From positions 33,096 to 97,095 of the forward strand of contig JABDFI010000001.1 of the NCBI GenBank assembly GCA_013286595.1: a stretch of 64,000 bases of DNA, in the 5' to 3' direction. Positions within the stretch are counted from its first letter, which is position 1, and each line of letters begins with the position of its first letter. Origin of the DNA: Chlamydiota bacterium. Lineage in GTDB: Bacteria > Chlamydiota > Chlamydiia > Chlamydiales > Rhabdochlamydiaceae. The notes under the pieces are model-generated. The model was given only the letters and a program-made list of their open reading frames with translations. It made no database searches and was not told where the DNA came from. Position numbers and translations under genes: made by a program. Positions 37,375 to 47,013 of the stretch are shown piece after piece.

Positions 37375-39105
37375 TTATTGCAGATTGTAGTTAATTCTAA
37401 ATTTTAATCCATCTTTTTCGAGCAAAACTGCACTTGGCATGATTTCCGTGATCAACATTCCATCGACACTATCACCCACGCTTAAGATCTTGCCATTGAT
37501 CACAATAAAAGTATTGAGGTCATCTTTTTTTGACACCCCTGAAATCTTGTATTGCTCGCTGACGTCGATGCGTGAAGAGTCACCAGCTGTGAATACCACG
37601 TAGTTCTTGACGGAGCGAATTCCCTTAATCATCTTCAAATGGTCGACAAGCTCAGTAAAGGGGTGAGTTTGTTTTTGATCGACGCGGCCTGCAAGCACCA
37701 ATTCTCCATTGCTCAATTGAAACGTCACTCCGCTATACCCTTTTTCTACCAAAATACTCTGTAATTGGAGCTGTAAATTGCTTTCTACCACAACCTGATT
37801 CTCCAAGCGGTCTAAGTAGGGGAAGTTCAGATGAAGATAATCGGATAAGGCTTGTGCTTGTTCTAGTGTTTGCAGATAGCCTCTTACGACAAATTTACCT
37901 GGTGCTGAAGAATAGATCGATACTCCTACCCAGTTCGGGTTGGACATGAGCAGCGCATTCACGTTTTCCCAGACGAGCTCATCGATCACTACGTTGTCTT
38001 CGACACTTTGAATGAAGGGGATGTTCTGAATCTTGTACATGAGCTCTTGCTTATCAAGGGATGTGAGAACATGTCCCGCTAAAAAGACCTTGCCATTGGC
38101 CTGGTTATAGGAGAATTGTACCCCTTCAAAAGCCGCAATCGCTTGTTTAATTTCTCCTGATTCATCGCGTGTCTTCACGACAATGGGTTCAGACTTGAAT
38201 AGAGCCAGGGTAGCTGCTAGCCCCCCGATGATTGCCACTCCCAGAACCCCAGCCATAATCAGATGACGCGTAGGTATGATCATCTCCTTCCAATCTTTAG
38301 GAGGAGCGATTACAGGAGCTGCTGTTACAGGGGCTACAGTTTGGACAATTTCCTCTTCAGCTTTGGGGATGGAAATGGTCGGGGGAGAGATAATCGTCTC
38401 AGAAATTTGATCTCTGTCGATGATTAAAAAGGAGGTTGTGCCTAAGGCGATCAAGTCTTGAGGAGAAAGCTCTTTTCTTTGGGGGACGAGCTCTCCATTG
38501 ATCAAGACCCCATTGCGACTGCCCAAATCTTCTAAGAAGATACGGTTGTCCTCATCGGCAGAAAGACGAGCGTGCTGTCTGGATACACTCAAATCTTGGA
38601 AGACAATGTCGCATAGATGGGGGTCCTTACCGACGATGTACGTAGAACCCTTTTGCAGGGCAAATTCCGCGCCTGTATTGGGTCCTGCAATCACCTTTAA
38701 GACCCAGCGAGCCTCGCCCATATCCTCGACATTAACCGAAGACAGATCATCGGTTTTTTCCATCACATCATAGGCTGGAACTTCTTCGGGAACTTCCGGC
38801 GCTTGAGGCTGTTCGGAAAAACGGAAAAACGTGCTTCCGATTTGAAGGATATCCCCCTCTCTTAACAAGACGGGTTCGGTGATCACTTTCCCATTTTGGG
38901 TGGCGGGATTCACCGAGCTTAAGTTTTCAAGAATGTACCCTTCAGCGGTGAGGCGACAGATCACATGCTTGCGAGAGACCATCGGGTCTTCGAGAAGCAC
39001 AGTGACCTCGTCCGCGTCGCGGCCAAGTACCCACTCCTCTCCCTCTTCAAAACGCACGATCAGTCCTGCTAAAGGACCTTCTTCTGCAATGAGATAACCT
39101 GCCAT
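37375..39105 (-). CDS. sctD: T3SS inner-membrane ring protein with two FHA domains (CdsD/SctD, CT664-like)
   Basis: Two FHA signatures (VLGRDADEVTVLLEDPMVSRKHVICRL; IVGKDPHLCDIVFQDLSVSRQHARLS...LEDLGSRNGVLING), single TM segment, BON/PrgH-like repeats. Confidence 0.9.
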   Translation of the reverse strand: MAGYLIAEEGPLAGLIVRFEEGEEWVLGRDADEVTVLLEDPMVSRKHVICRLTAEGYILENLSSVNPATQNGKVITEPVLLREGDILQIGSTFFRFSEQPQAPEVPEEVPAYDVMEKTDDLSSVNVEDMGEARWVLKVIAGPNTGAEFALQKGSTYIVGKDPHLCDIVFQDLSVSRQHARLSADEDNRIFLEDLGSRNGVLINGELVPQRKELSPQDLIALGTTSFLIIDRDQISETIISPPTISIPKAEEEIVQTVAPVTAAPVIAPPKDWKEMIIPTRHLIMAGVLGVAIIGGLAATLALFKSEPIVVKTRDESGEIKQAIAAFEGVQFSYNQANGKVFLAGHVLTSLDKQELMYKIQNIPFIQSVEDNVVIDELVWENVNALLMSNPNWVGVSIYSSAPGKFVVRGYLQTLEQAQALSDYLHLNFPYLDRLENQVVVESNLQLQLQSILVEKGYSGVTFQLSNGELVLAGRVDQKQTHPFTELVDHLKMIKGIRSVKNYVVFTAGDSSRIDVSEQYKISGVSKKDDLNTFIVINGKILSVGDSVDGMLITEIMPSAVLLEKDGLKFRINYNLQ

Positions 39106-39114
39106 CTTAAGTCC

Positions 39115-39510
39115 CTACAATCCGCTTTCCCTAATGTGTTTTTCAAGTTCTGCTTTCCAGTAATCGAGGTAGTTGACGAAATCTTCCAGTGCGTCTCTAA
39201 ATTGTTTGTAGTTCATGTCATAAGACAAAACCAAAGAGAGTGTCAAGTGATTCTCTCTTTCATCCAAGCCAATGGAGGCGCCCCCTGTTCCCTGTCCCAA
39301 GAAATTAGCCTTCATGAGATAGATCATGAGGTTCTCTTTTCTCAACTCAGGACATGGCCCTATGACGGCGAAGAAAAGCACCCCTGGATCCAGTTCCTTC
39401 ACCTTAATCACAGTCTCAGGGTTAATAGGCAGTGAATATCCCTCGGTTGTCTTGGGAAGGTCAGCCCATTTTAAGTCTTCGACGAGCGATTTAACGAGTA
39501 TATCCAGCAT
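39115..39510 (-). CDS. CesT/SycE-family T3SS chaperone (CT663-like)
   Basis: Size, acidity and GPCPELRKENLMIYLMKANFLGQGTGGASIGLDERENHLTLSL match class I chaperones. Confidence 0.75.
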   Translation of the reverse strand: MLDILVKSLVEDLKWADLPKTTEGYSLPINPETVIKVKELDPGVLFFAVIGPCPELRKENLMIYLMKANFLGQGTGGASIGLDERENHLTLSLVLSYDMNYKQFRDALEDFVNYLDYWKAELEKHIRESGL

Positions 39511-39721
39511 GAATTTTCCAAGAGGCGAGAGCGCACAATTATCTAGCTTTTATCGATTTCAAACGTTAAATGCAACTCAAATTTTTTTTCACGTTTCATT
39601 TTAACTAATTGAATAATTGAGCCTTGTGATTTTAATTAATTGCTTATTTATATAATTTGAAGTTAATAAAATCAATTAATTGATATGATGAAAATAAAAA
39701 AGCAAAATAAGGAATAAGCTC

Positions 39722-40186
39722 ATGATCAAAGACGAATTCGATCGACTCATGTCTCTTTTTCATGATGCATCTAGTGGAAAAAAGGTGGATCTCCAGCAGC
39801 TCTTTACTCAAGCGACTGGTTTTTTTGAGCACCTTAAGAACGAACTGAAAAATGGGACTGAAGAAGAAAAGAAAGAAGTCTTGAACATGATGTCGGAAAT
39901 GTACAAGCAGATCCTGAAGGAAACGCAGCAAATCAGTAAAGCTTCTGGATTAACAGAGGAGCAGTTATTAAGCTACGCTGACAATCCCAATAACTTTACG
40001 CCCGCACAGTGGAAGTCGATTCAAGAGTCTAAAGCGCGTATTGAGAAGGCTGGCGCTGAACTGGTCAGAACCGTCCGACAAAGTACGACCCAAGCCAAAG
40101 AACCCTCTTCCACCCATCCACCTTTGGAAAGGAAGCCGCATTCTCCTCATAAGAAATCCAAACGTTCCGATTGGACCAAGTCCTAG
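39722..40186 (+). CDS. Hypothetical helical protein with basic C-terminus
   Basis: 154-aa ORF; C-terminal HPPLERKPHSPHKKSKRSDWTKS. Confidence 0.6.
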   Translation: MIKDEFDRLMSLFHDASSGKKVDLQQLFTQATGFFEHLKNELKNGTEEEKKEVLNMMSEMYKQILKETQQISKASGLTEEQLLSYADNPNNFTPAQWKSIQESKARIEKAGAELVRTVRQSTTQAKEPSSTHPPLERKPHSPHKKSKRSDWTKS

Positions 40187-40187
40187 T

Positions 40188-40350
40188 AGGCAATTGCAAA
40201 CTCCACGACCCAGCAAAATCGCCCTTTTGAGCCATCCCCGAGTCCTATTCGCGTGGAGTATGTGCACGGCGATGGGCCATGGCCGCTTAAGCGCCTGGCA
40301 AACTGGCTCAACATCATCGATTTTGGGTCGTGGCGTTTTGCAATTGCCTC
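40188..40350. repeat. Repeat family A, long inverted-repeat copy
   Basis: aggcaattgcaaactccacgacccag ... ttgggtcgtggcgttttgcaattgcct. Confidence 0.85.
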
Positions 40351-40359
40351 CATAAAAAA

Positions 40360-40390
40360 AGGCCGTCGCCCCTTTCAGGACGACGGCCTA
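40360..40390 (-). terminator. Intrinsic terminator
   Basis: aggccgtcg...cgacggcct preceded by A7 (T-run on minus strand). Confidence 0.75.
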
Positions 40391-40412
40391 AGAAAAGCCC
40401 TAAAAGCTTAAA

Positions 40413-41381
40413 TTATGCTTTAGGGTTACTAGCAGCTCGGATGTCTCTGAGCATGCCTGCGTACTCGTTGGCCGCTTGTGTCTCTGCACCAGCTGCACTA
40501 GAAGCCGACTGCTGCGACGTGTCTTTCAGCGTGCCATACATCGTAGCGTCGTTAGTTTTGTTTGCTTTGTCCATTGTATCAAAGCCCTGGCCAATGCTAG
40601 CGCCCGTTTTACCGAGGTTTTTAGCAAGATCACCAGTTGTTGTCCATTGTTGTTGGTTTTGTGTAGATAGGCGCGAATAGGTGTCTTTTTCAGCATTGAG
40701 AGCATCAACTTTTTTATTCAACGCTTGGCGGATATCCTCGTGTTCTGGGGCCGTCATTTTAGTTGAAAAATTATCACCATCAGGAATAGGATCGCCAGGA
40801 GTGTCAAAGTTGCCCGTTTGCATCCTTCGGATACGATCGGTATCGTCCTGTTCTCTGTTTCCTCCTCCATTAGCTAGTCGAACAGTACCATTACCACCCG
40901 CAACGATAGCAGCTTTCGGAGTGTGGGCCATTTGTTTCTGCATTGTATTAAGAGGTTTCAATTTATTATCAATTTCTGTGCTTTTACCTGCTAATCGTCC
41001 CCCTTCTCCGAATTTAGTAGAAGCCCCGAGTACCCCCAGATCAGTAACAGTGGAAAAGAATGATGTACCTGCATCGATGAAGGTGTTGTAAGCGTCATCA
41101 TTGGTTGCATCTTTTTGAGCTTGTGCAGACTGTTTTGCTCCAGTCCATGTCTTCCCTATCTGGTCTTCCTGGATCTCAGCATTATCACCCATAATTTCTG
41201 TCATCAACGCTTTAAGTACTGTTAACATGCCACGCAATTCTCCTCCCACCCCGCCCATTACAGAAATCTGTTGGTCAGTGCTTGTGGAGTCCACGGTACT
41301 TGTAGAACTTGTATTTGTTGTTGTCATAGTATCCTCTACGGTACTTGTAGAACTTGTGTTTTTTGTTGTTGTTGTTGTCAT
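40413..41381 (-). CDS. Putative secreted / translocator-associated T3SS substrate
   Basis: Thr/Ser-rich N-terminus, coiled-coil-prone body; adjacent to the putative SctE-like gene. Confidence 0.55.
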   Translation of the reverse strand: MTTTTTKNTSSTSTVEDTMTTTNTSSTSTVDSTSTDQQISVMGGVGGELRGMLTVLKALMTEIMGDNAEIQEDQIGKTWTGAKQSAQAQKDATNDDAYNTFIDAGTSFFSTVTDLGVLGASTKFGEGGRLAGKSTEIDNKLKPLNTMQKQMAHTPKAAIVAGGNGTVRLANGGGNREQDDTDRIRRMQTGNFDTPGDPIPDGDNFSTKMTAPEHEDIRQALNKKVDALNAEKDTYSRLSTQNQQQWTTTGDLAKNLGKTGASIGQGFDTMDKANKTNDATMYGTLKDTSQQSASSAAGAETQAANEYAGMLRDIRAASNPKA

Positions 41382-41409
41382 AGTATCCTCTTTTTATAGT
41401 TATTTAAAT

Positions 41410-42873
41410 TTATGCTGATAACGCTTGGCTTACGGCTTGACCACTCTTTGCAACAGCTTGGGTGATCGAAGTGATTTCGCTTGTGATGTTCTGTAGAACA
41501 ACGCCAGAAGATTCTTGCGTGGCTGTAGAAGAGTCTGTGTCCATATCTAGTTCAGTTCTTGCCAAGGTTGTTTCGTATGCGATCTCACCCATATTTAGCT
41601 CTAGGACTCCCCCTGCTGTTTTAACGGTAGCAACTTGAGCTTGTACTGAAGCGTCGATGATGAGCTGTGCTCGTTGTAAATAGTAGAATGCACGAGGTGC
41701 TCCAATCGAATCAATTACGCTACTTGTAACTCCGCCAAAGGCGCGAGCGCCTGTGACAGCAGCAGCTATCGATAATCCAATTGTTAAGCTCAATGCCACG
41801 TACTCTTGTGTAGCTTTATCAGAAGACACTGTTGATGCAAACTTAGCAGGGAAGCCCGATCCAAGTAAACCCTGGCAGAAGATATATCCGCCTAAATTAG
41901 TTTTAGAGACTAAGGTCATCAGTTGTCTGATCTTGCCTAATACTTTTGTGACTGTTGCCGTAGCGTTAGCTGCCGAGTTTCCAGCTTCAGCTGCAGCTTC
42001 GCTTGTTTCTGGTGCAAGTGCAGCAGCTCTAGCTACTCCTCCGCTCACCTCTACCATTTCAATTTCTTCGCCTTCGCTGGCAGTTTCTTCAGCAATTCCT
42101 TCTTCTGCTTCAGGGCAGATAAAGGCAGCAGCAACTGCAGCAGCAGCTGATACGATTACTGTTGATACACATGATTCAATTTTATCGCTCAAACTAGTTT
42201 CTTCGCCGGTTGCCGATGTTAGGCTTTCTAGACCTTCGGTAAGGCCAATAGCGGCTTGTTCGATAATGAATGACATCCCCTTATTAATAAGAGAAAGGCC
42301 TGTGTATTTTCCAATATCGCCTATCCCATCGTTAAAGTTGCTATTGACAGTGTCCATGCTGGACTGGGAAATCGTTGCCGGTTTGCAAAGGTTGACCAAA
42401 TTCATGATCGCACCGAGCGGGTTAAACCATGAAGCTGTTTGTTTTGCTTTTAAGTAAGCTTGGTAGCTTTTCTCCCACTCATCCTGAGCTGCTTGGATTT
42501 GATCTAAGCTATGTTGTGTTAAATCTTTTTGGTCATTAGCAGCATCTGTTTTATATTGTCCTACGATCAATTGAAGTTGTCCTAAAACGCGTTGCATCTC
42601 TTCCATGCTTGCTGCTATAGCTGCTGTGCTACTAGATGTCGAGGAAGAAGGCGTGGTAGATGTCGAGGAAGAAGTCGTTGTCGTGGTTGTGGGTTCTTCT
42701 GATGTGCATGTAGGTTCTTCACAGGCGCCGAGGGTTTTTCCCATTGCATGACCTACCGAAACAACGCCGGTAATAGCGACTAAACTTGAGTCTTCATCAC
42801 GAGAAGAAGTTCGTTCAGCAACCTGAACCGAGCCTTTTGTTCTCTGAGCTTCATTGATTGGATTGTAAGTCAT
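41410..42873 (-). CDS. Putative T3SS translocator (CopB/SctE-like hydrophobic protein)
   Basis: Two hydrophobic stretches (STVIVSAAAAVAAAFI; YVALSLTIGLSIAAAVTGARAFGG), N-terminal coiled coil, Ser/Thr-rich leader. Confidence 0.6.
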   Translation of the reverse strand: MTYNPINEAQRTKGSVQVAERTSSRDEDSSLVAITGVVSVGHAMGKTLGACEEPTCTSEEPTTTTTTSSSTSTTPSSSTSSSTAAIAASMEEMQRVLGQLQLIVGQYKTDAANDQKDLTQHSLDQIQAAQDEWEKSYQAYLKAKQTASWFNPLGAIMNLVNLCKPATISQSSMDTVNSNFNDGIGDIGKYTGLSLINKGMSFIIEQAAIGLTEGLESLTSATGEETSLSDKIESCVSTVIVSAAAAVAAAFICPEAEEGIAEETASEGEEIEMVEVSGGVARAAALAPETSEAAAEAGNSAANATATVTKVLGKIRQLMTLVSKTNLGGYIFCQGLLGSGFPAKFASTVSSDKATQEYVALSLTIGLSIAAAVTGARAFGGVTSSVIDSIGAPRAFYYLQRAQLIIDASVQAQVATVKTAGGVLELNMGEIAYETTLARTELDMDTDSSTATQESSGVVLQNITSEITSITQAVAKSGQAVSQALSA

Positions 42874-43021
42874 ATTACCTCTTTATTTGTTAGTTATTAT
42901 AGAGTCTATACTCTTCCTAATCTCAATTATATAAACTAAACATTTAATTTGCAACTTAAAAGTAAATAATTTACTGTTTCTTTAAATAAAGATGGTTAAT
43001 TGTTTATGTAAATAAGAAAAA

Positions 43022-43054
43022 AGCAGTGGTTAGAACTATAAACCACTGCTTGAG
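43022..43054 (-). terminator. Hairpin terminator, copy 1
   Basis: agcagtggttagaactataaaccactgct with T-run on minus strand; duplicate at 44523. Confidence 0.7.
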
Positions 43055-43068
43055 AATGTTGCTCGAGA

Positions 43069-43533
43069 TTATTTATTGAGAACGCTTGTTAGGTTGCTAG
43101 CTGCGCTTGACAAGAAAGAGGCAAGAGCTAATTGAGAAGACAACTGATCACTGCAGTTCGTCGCTGCACCTGTAGCTGCTTGGGTAGCGGCATCGTCGAT
43201 GTTTCCGTTACCGTTCAACGTAGCTTGAGCTGTCTGGTACTCGGTATTCCAGTACTGGTGGCTCTGGTCGTTGTCCTCTTTATTATCTGGATCACCATAG
43301 GGAGCTACAGAGCCATCGCTATAATAGGTTTTACCATCAATTACCACAGGGGTATTAGTATTGACGGACCACTGAGCATAGCACTGCATCGCATTTTGCC
43401 AGTAAGTATACAAACTCGTTTGGATTTGAGCATCTACTGTGGCTACCGTCGTGTCACTCTCTTGCGCTTTACCTAACGCTGTAGAGATGAGATCCGCAGA
43501 TGTATAGCCTCTCGACATAAAATTTATAGGCAT
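43069..43533 (-). CDS. Ala/Thr/Gln/Asn-rich small protein, putative secreted T3SS component
   Basis: Lys/Arg-poor 154-aa ORF in the translocator-like cluster. Confidence 0.5.
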   Translation of the reverse strand: MPINFMSRGYTSADLISTALGKAQESDTTVATVDAQIQTSLYTYWQNAMQCYAQWSVNTNTPVVIDGKTYYSDGSVAPYGDPDNKEDNDQSHQYWNTEYQTAQATLNGNGNIDDAATQAATGAATNCSDQLSSQLALASFLSSAASNLTSVLNK

Positions 43534-43560
43534 AAGTTCCTCATTATTAGTTATTATTAA

Positions 43561-44373
43561 TTAGTTAGTTACCTGTTTATTAGTGAAGTACTGCATCGAA
43601 GACTGGTTATCGGAGATAAAGTCACCAGCAACAGATTCTACTTCGTTACACATACTGACCCATGATTGGTAGTCTGTTGTCGCAATCTGGTTCTCTGTTC
43701 CAAGGGTACTTTCCAAAGCCTGCGTTGAATCTTGGGCCGAAGAAAACTGGGGGTTAATTGTGCCTCCACTAGCTGGCGTGTCGGTAAATGCTACTAATCC
43801 AGTATGAACAAGACCCGCGGCCCATTGACCATCATAAGCGAGAGTCTGCGGTGTAATGGCGTAAGGTTCGGAAGGTCCACCACCAGCAACCCAAAGCTGT
43901 GCAGCGATGTTATCTAGGTTACTCTCCATCGATGCCTTGTCTGCACCATTGATCATGCTCATATCCACACCCCCAGTACCTTCTAAGTCGCTGTAAAAAT
44001 AATACATGTTGTTGATAAGGTCTTGAGATTCGGCGGTGTCATCAGGATTATTAGGATCATAAGGATTCGCGTCTCCAGCTGCTCCCGAGGCAATCTCTTG
44101 GTTAATGCTTGATTCAAAGCTCAATCCAGCAGCAGCTACGTTCTGGGTATCTGTAGTCACAGCGGCTTTATCACCATAGACGTCTAAGCAGTCAACTAAG
44201 ATAGTTAAGATATAAGAGACATCATCGGGGTTAGCTGGTGGGTTTGCGAGGTCCTTATTTAACTGGGCTTCATCTTGTTGCTCAGTAGCCTCGTCAGCGT
44301 CACATTGGTTACACGCTTGTTGCATGGCTGCTTGGTTAGTTGCTGCAGTTGCTGTATAGTCTGACATTTGCAT
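43561..44373 (-). CDS. Putative secreted protein, tandem paralogue A
   Basis: N-terminal ~100 aa and C-terminal ~60 aa identical to the 44572..45354 product. Confidence 0.6.
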   Translation of the reverse strand: MQMSDYTATAATNQAAMQQACNQCDADEATEQQDEAQLNKDLANPPANPDDVSYILTILVDCLDVYGDKAAVTTDTQNVAAAGLSFESSINQEIASGAAGDANPYDPNNPDDTAESQDLINNMYYFYSDLEGTGGVDMSMINGADKASMESNLDNIAAQLWVAGGGPSEPYAITPQTLAYDGQWAAGLVHTGLVAFTDTPASGGTINPQFSSAQDSTQALESTLGTENQIATTDYQSWVSMCNEVESVAGDFISDNQSSMQYFTNKQVTN

Positions 44374-44522
44374 CCTGGGTTATATATATTCTTTCCTAAG
44401 CTCAATTATATAAAATAAACATTTAATTTGCAATATAAAAATAAATAATTTATTATTTCTTTAAATAAAGATAGTTAATGATTAATGATTAATGATTAAT
44501 TATTTATGCAAAATAAGAAAAA

Positions 44523-44553
44523 AGCAGTGGTTAGGACTATAAACCACTGCTAG
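44523..44553 (-). terminator. Hairpin terminator, copy 2
   Basis: agcagtggttaggactataaaccactgct. Confidence 0.7.
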
Positions 44554-44571
44554 AGAATGTTGTTGAGAGTA

Positions 44572-45354
44572 TTAGTTAGTTACCTGTTTATTAGTGAAGT
44601 ACTGCATCGAAGACTGGTTATCGGAGATAAAGTCACCAGCAACAGATTCTACTTCGTTACACATACTGACCCATGATTGGTAGTCTGTTGTCGCAATCTG
44701 GTTCTCCGTTCCAAGGGTACTCTCGAGCGCCTGGGTTGAATCTTGGGCCGAAGAAAACTGGGGGTTAATGGTTCCTCCACTAGATGATGGTTCCGTAAAT
44801 GTTACTAATCCCTGATGAACATAATCAACCGACGCCCCCTGATTATAGAGATCACTTGGGGTATAGGAGCCTTTCTGGCCAGCAGCATTCATAACCTGTG
44901 TAGAGATGTTAGCTAGGTTATTCTCCATCGATGCCTTGTCTGCAGCATTGATCATGCTCATATCCACACCTCCAGTACCTTCTAAGTCGCTGTCAAAATA
45001 ATACATGTTGTTGATAAGGTCTTGAGATTCGGAGTAGCCTGTTTGGTCGGAGTCTCCAGCTGCTCCCGAGGCAATTTCTTGGTTAATGCTTGATTCAAAG
45101 CTCAATCCAGCAGCAGCTACGTTCTGGGTATCTGTAGTCACAGCGGCTTTATCACCATAGACGTCTAAGCAGTCAACTAAGATAGTTAAGATATAAGAGA
45201 CATCATCGGGGTTAGCCGGTGGGTTTGCGAGGTCCTTATTTAACTGGGCTTCATCTTGTTGCTCAGTAGCCTCGTCAGCGTCACATTGGTTACATGCTTG
45301 TTGCATGGCTGCTTGGTTAGTTGCTGCAGTTGCTGTATAGTCTGACATTTGCAT
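44572..45354 (-). CDS. Putative secreted protein, tandem paralogue B
   Basis: See 43561..44373. Confidence 0.6.
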   Translation of the reverse strand: MQMSDYTATAATNQAAMQQACNQCDADEATEQQDEAQLNKDLANPPANPDDVSYILTILVDCLDVYGDKAAVTTDTQNVAAAGLSFESSINQEIASGAAGDSDQTGYSESQDLINNMYYFDSDLEGTGGVDMSMINAADKASMENNLANISTQVMNAAGQKGSYTPSDLYNQGASVDYVHQGLVTFTEPSSSGGTINPQFSSAQDSTQALESTLGTENQIATTDYQSWVSMCNEVESVAGDFISDNQSSMQYFTNKQVTN

Positions 45355-45639
45355 CCTGGGCTATATATATTCTTTCCTAAGCTCAATTATATAAAATTAA
45401 TATTTTATTTACAATTTTTAAATTAAATTTTAATATAAGTAAATCTGTCAGTTAAAGTGATATGTTATTACTTATTAATGAGTTATTAACATAGATGCGA
45501 TATATTCGTTATTTTATTAAGCTGCTATAGTTGAAATTGTTAGTATTTTTTAATTAAAAGTTATATGTATTTGTTGGCTTTTTTTCTAATAACGGTTATA
45601 ATTAAGTCTAGAATTAATAGAAGATAAGGAGAAAAAACA

Positions 45640-46956
45640 ATGTCCGGACAACCAATGCAAGCAGGATCAGCAGTAGGAGCTCAAATACAGCCCGTAGCCC
45701 CCGCAGGTTTAGCAGTGCAAGTGCAACCCATACCAGCAAATGGCCTTAAGCTCAGACAATGCGCGTCTACGTGCACCATTGATTTGGAACTAGACACGGC
45801 ACAACAAGCAAGATTGACAACGCTATATACTGAGCTCAAAGATTATTTCGCAGGACGTGATGGGATTATCCTCACAACGGACCAATTTGCAGTGAACTTA
45901 TCTGGTCGCTACGTTTTTTATAGTGGAAACCATTGCGATTACGATTCCTTGCCCCCTCAAATGAAACAAGCCATGGATACAATGATAAAAATTGCTGAAA
46001 AATGTTGGGGAGGCAGTCTTTCTCCTCGCTCTTATCACCAAGGCGCTATCGCTCATTCTGAGGCCACAGGTGGCTTAACCTTCACAGCAACAGAAGATAC
46101 AGCAAAAGCTAAAACTGAAACCATTGACAAAACAAAAGTAGATCGAGCTTCGGTTAAATTCAGAGCTGCTGAGAAGATTAAAAGCTCACTATTCAATTAC
46201 ATACAGGCTAAAATTACAGCATATGGGACAGAGGATCATGGATTGCAGCCTGGTCCTGCTAATGATCAAAGGAAAAAACAATTGCAACAGCGCTTGCAAA
46301 TACTAGCCCAATTACAGCAGCAATTACAAGGACAACATTGGGATGAATACGCGCTGATGACAGCTTTAAATGCTCTAGAACAGGGAAAACAAGCAGCAGA
46401 AGTTTATGACGAAGTAACAACTAAGAATAAGCAAAAACACGATGCAGCTGCAGATGCGCAGAATACTAGTGGTTTGTATGCCAAAGCTAAAAAGAAGCTT
46501 GGCTATGGCGTAGTGCCGTCTTTTGATAAATCTTATGCTGTGGATGTCGCTTCTCTTGTCGTTGCAGGTAATCCTCAGATCGATAGAAGAGTCGCATACT
46601 TGTCGCTCTATGGAGCTTATCAGCTTGATGTGCGCAGTGAAAGCCCAATGCACCACATCATGGGGTATTTAGATGGAGAAGCTTGGGATGCACCTGCAAT
46701 AGCTCTAGGTGGTCAAGCAGCACCTGATAAGTTAAAACAGTTAGCGGAAAATATTTTTTCTGCTGCGGGATTGGATAATGAAACCGTTAACGAATTAGTT
46801 CAAGGATGGGATTCAGTTCAGCTTATTGCTGATTTTGAAGACCTACCACCACCACCACCACCAGCACCACCACCACCACCACCACCAGCACCAGCAGCAC
46901 CAGCAGCACCACCAGCACCAGCAGTAGCTGGGCCAGAGGAAACGCTTGTAGACTAA
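45640..46956 (+). CDS. Hypothetical protein with C-terminal polyproline tract (candidate effector)
   Basis: C-terminus FEDLPPPPPPAPPPPPPPAPAAPAAPPAPAVAGPEETLVD; AGGAG-like RBS; AT-rich promoter region. Confidence 0.65.
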   Translation: MSGQPMQAGSAVGAQIQPVAPAGLAVQVQPIPANGLKLRQCASTCTIDLELDTAQQARLTTLYTELKDYFAGRDGIILTTDQFAVNLSGRYVFYSGNHCDYDSLPPQMKQAMDTMIKIAEKCWGGSLSPRSYHQGAIAHSEATGGLTFTATEDTAKAKTETIDKTKVDRASVKFRAAEKIKSSLFNYIQAKITAYGTEDHGLQPGPANDQRKKQLQQRLQILAQLQQQLQGQHWDEYALMTALNALEQGKQAAEVYDEVTTKNKQKHDAAADAQNTSGLYAKAKKKLGYGVVPSFDKSYAVDVASLVVAGNPQIDRRVAYLSLYGAYQLDVRSESPMHHIMGYLDGEAWDAPAIALGGQAAPDKLKQLAENIFSAAGLDNETVNELVQGWDSVQLIADFEDLPPPPPPAPPPPPPPAPAAPAAPPAPAVAGPEETLVD

Positions 46957-46980
46957 GATCTAGAACTGGATCGAAATATA

Positions 46981-47013
46981 GCCTCGCGCATGAAAATGCG
47001 CGGGGCTTTTTTT
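46981..47013. terminator. Intrinsic terminator
   Basis: gcctcgcgcatgaaaatgcgcggggcttttttt. Confidence 0.8.
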
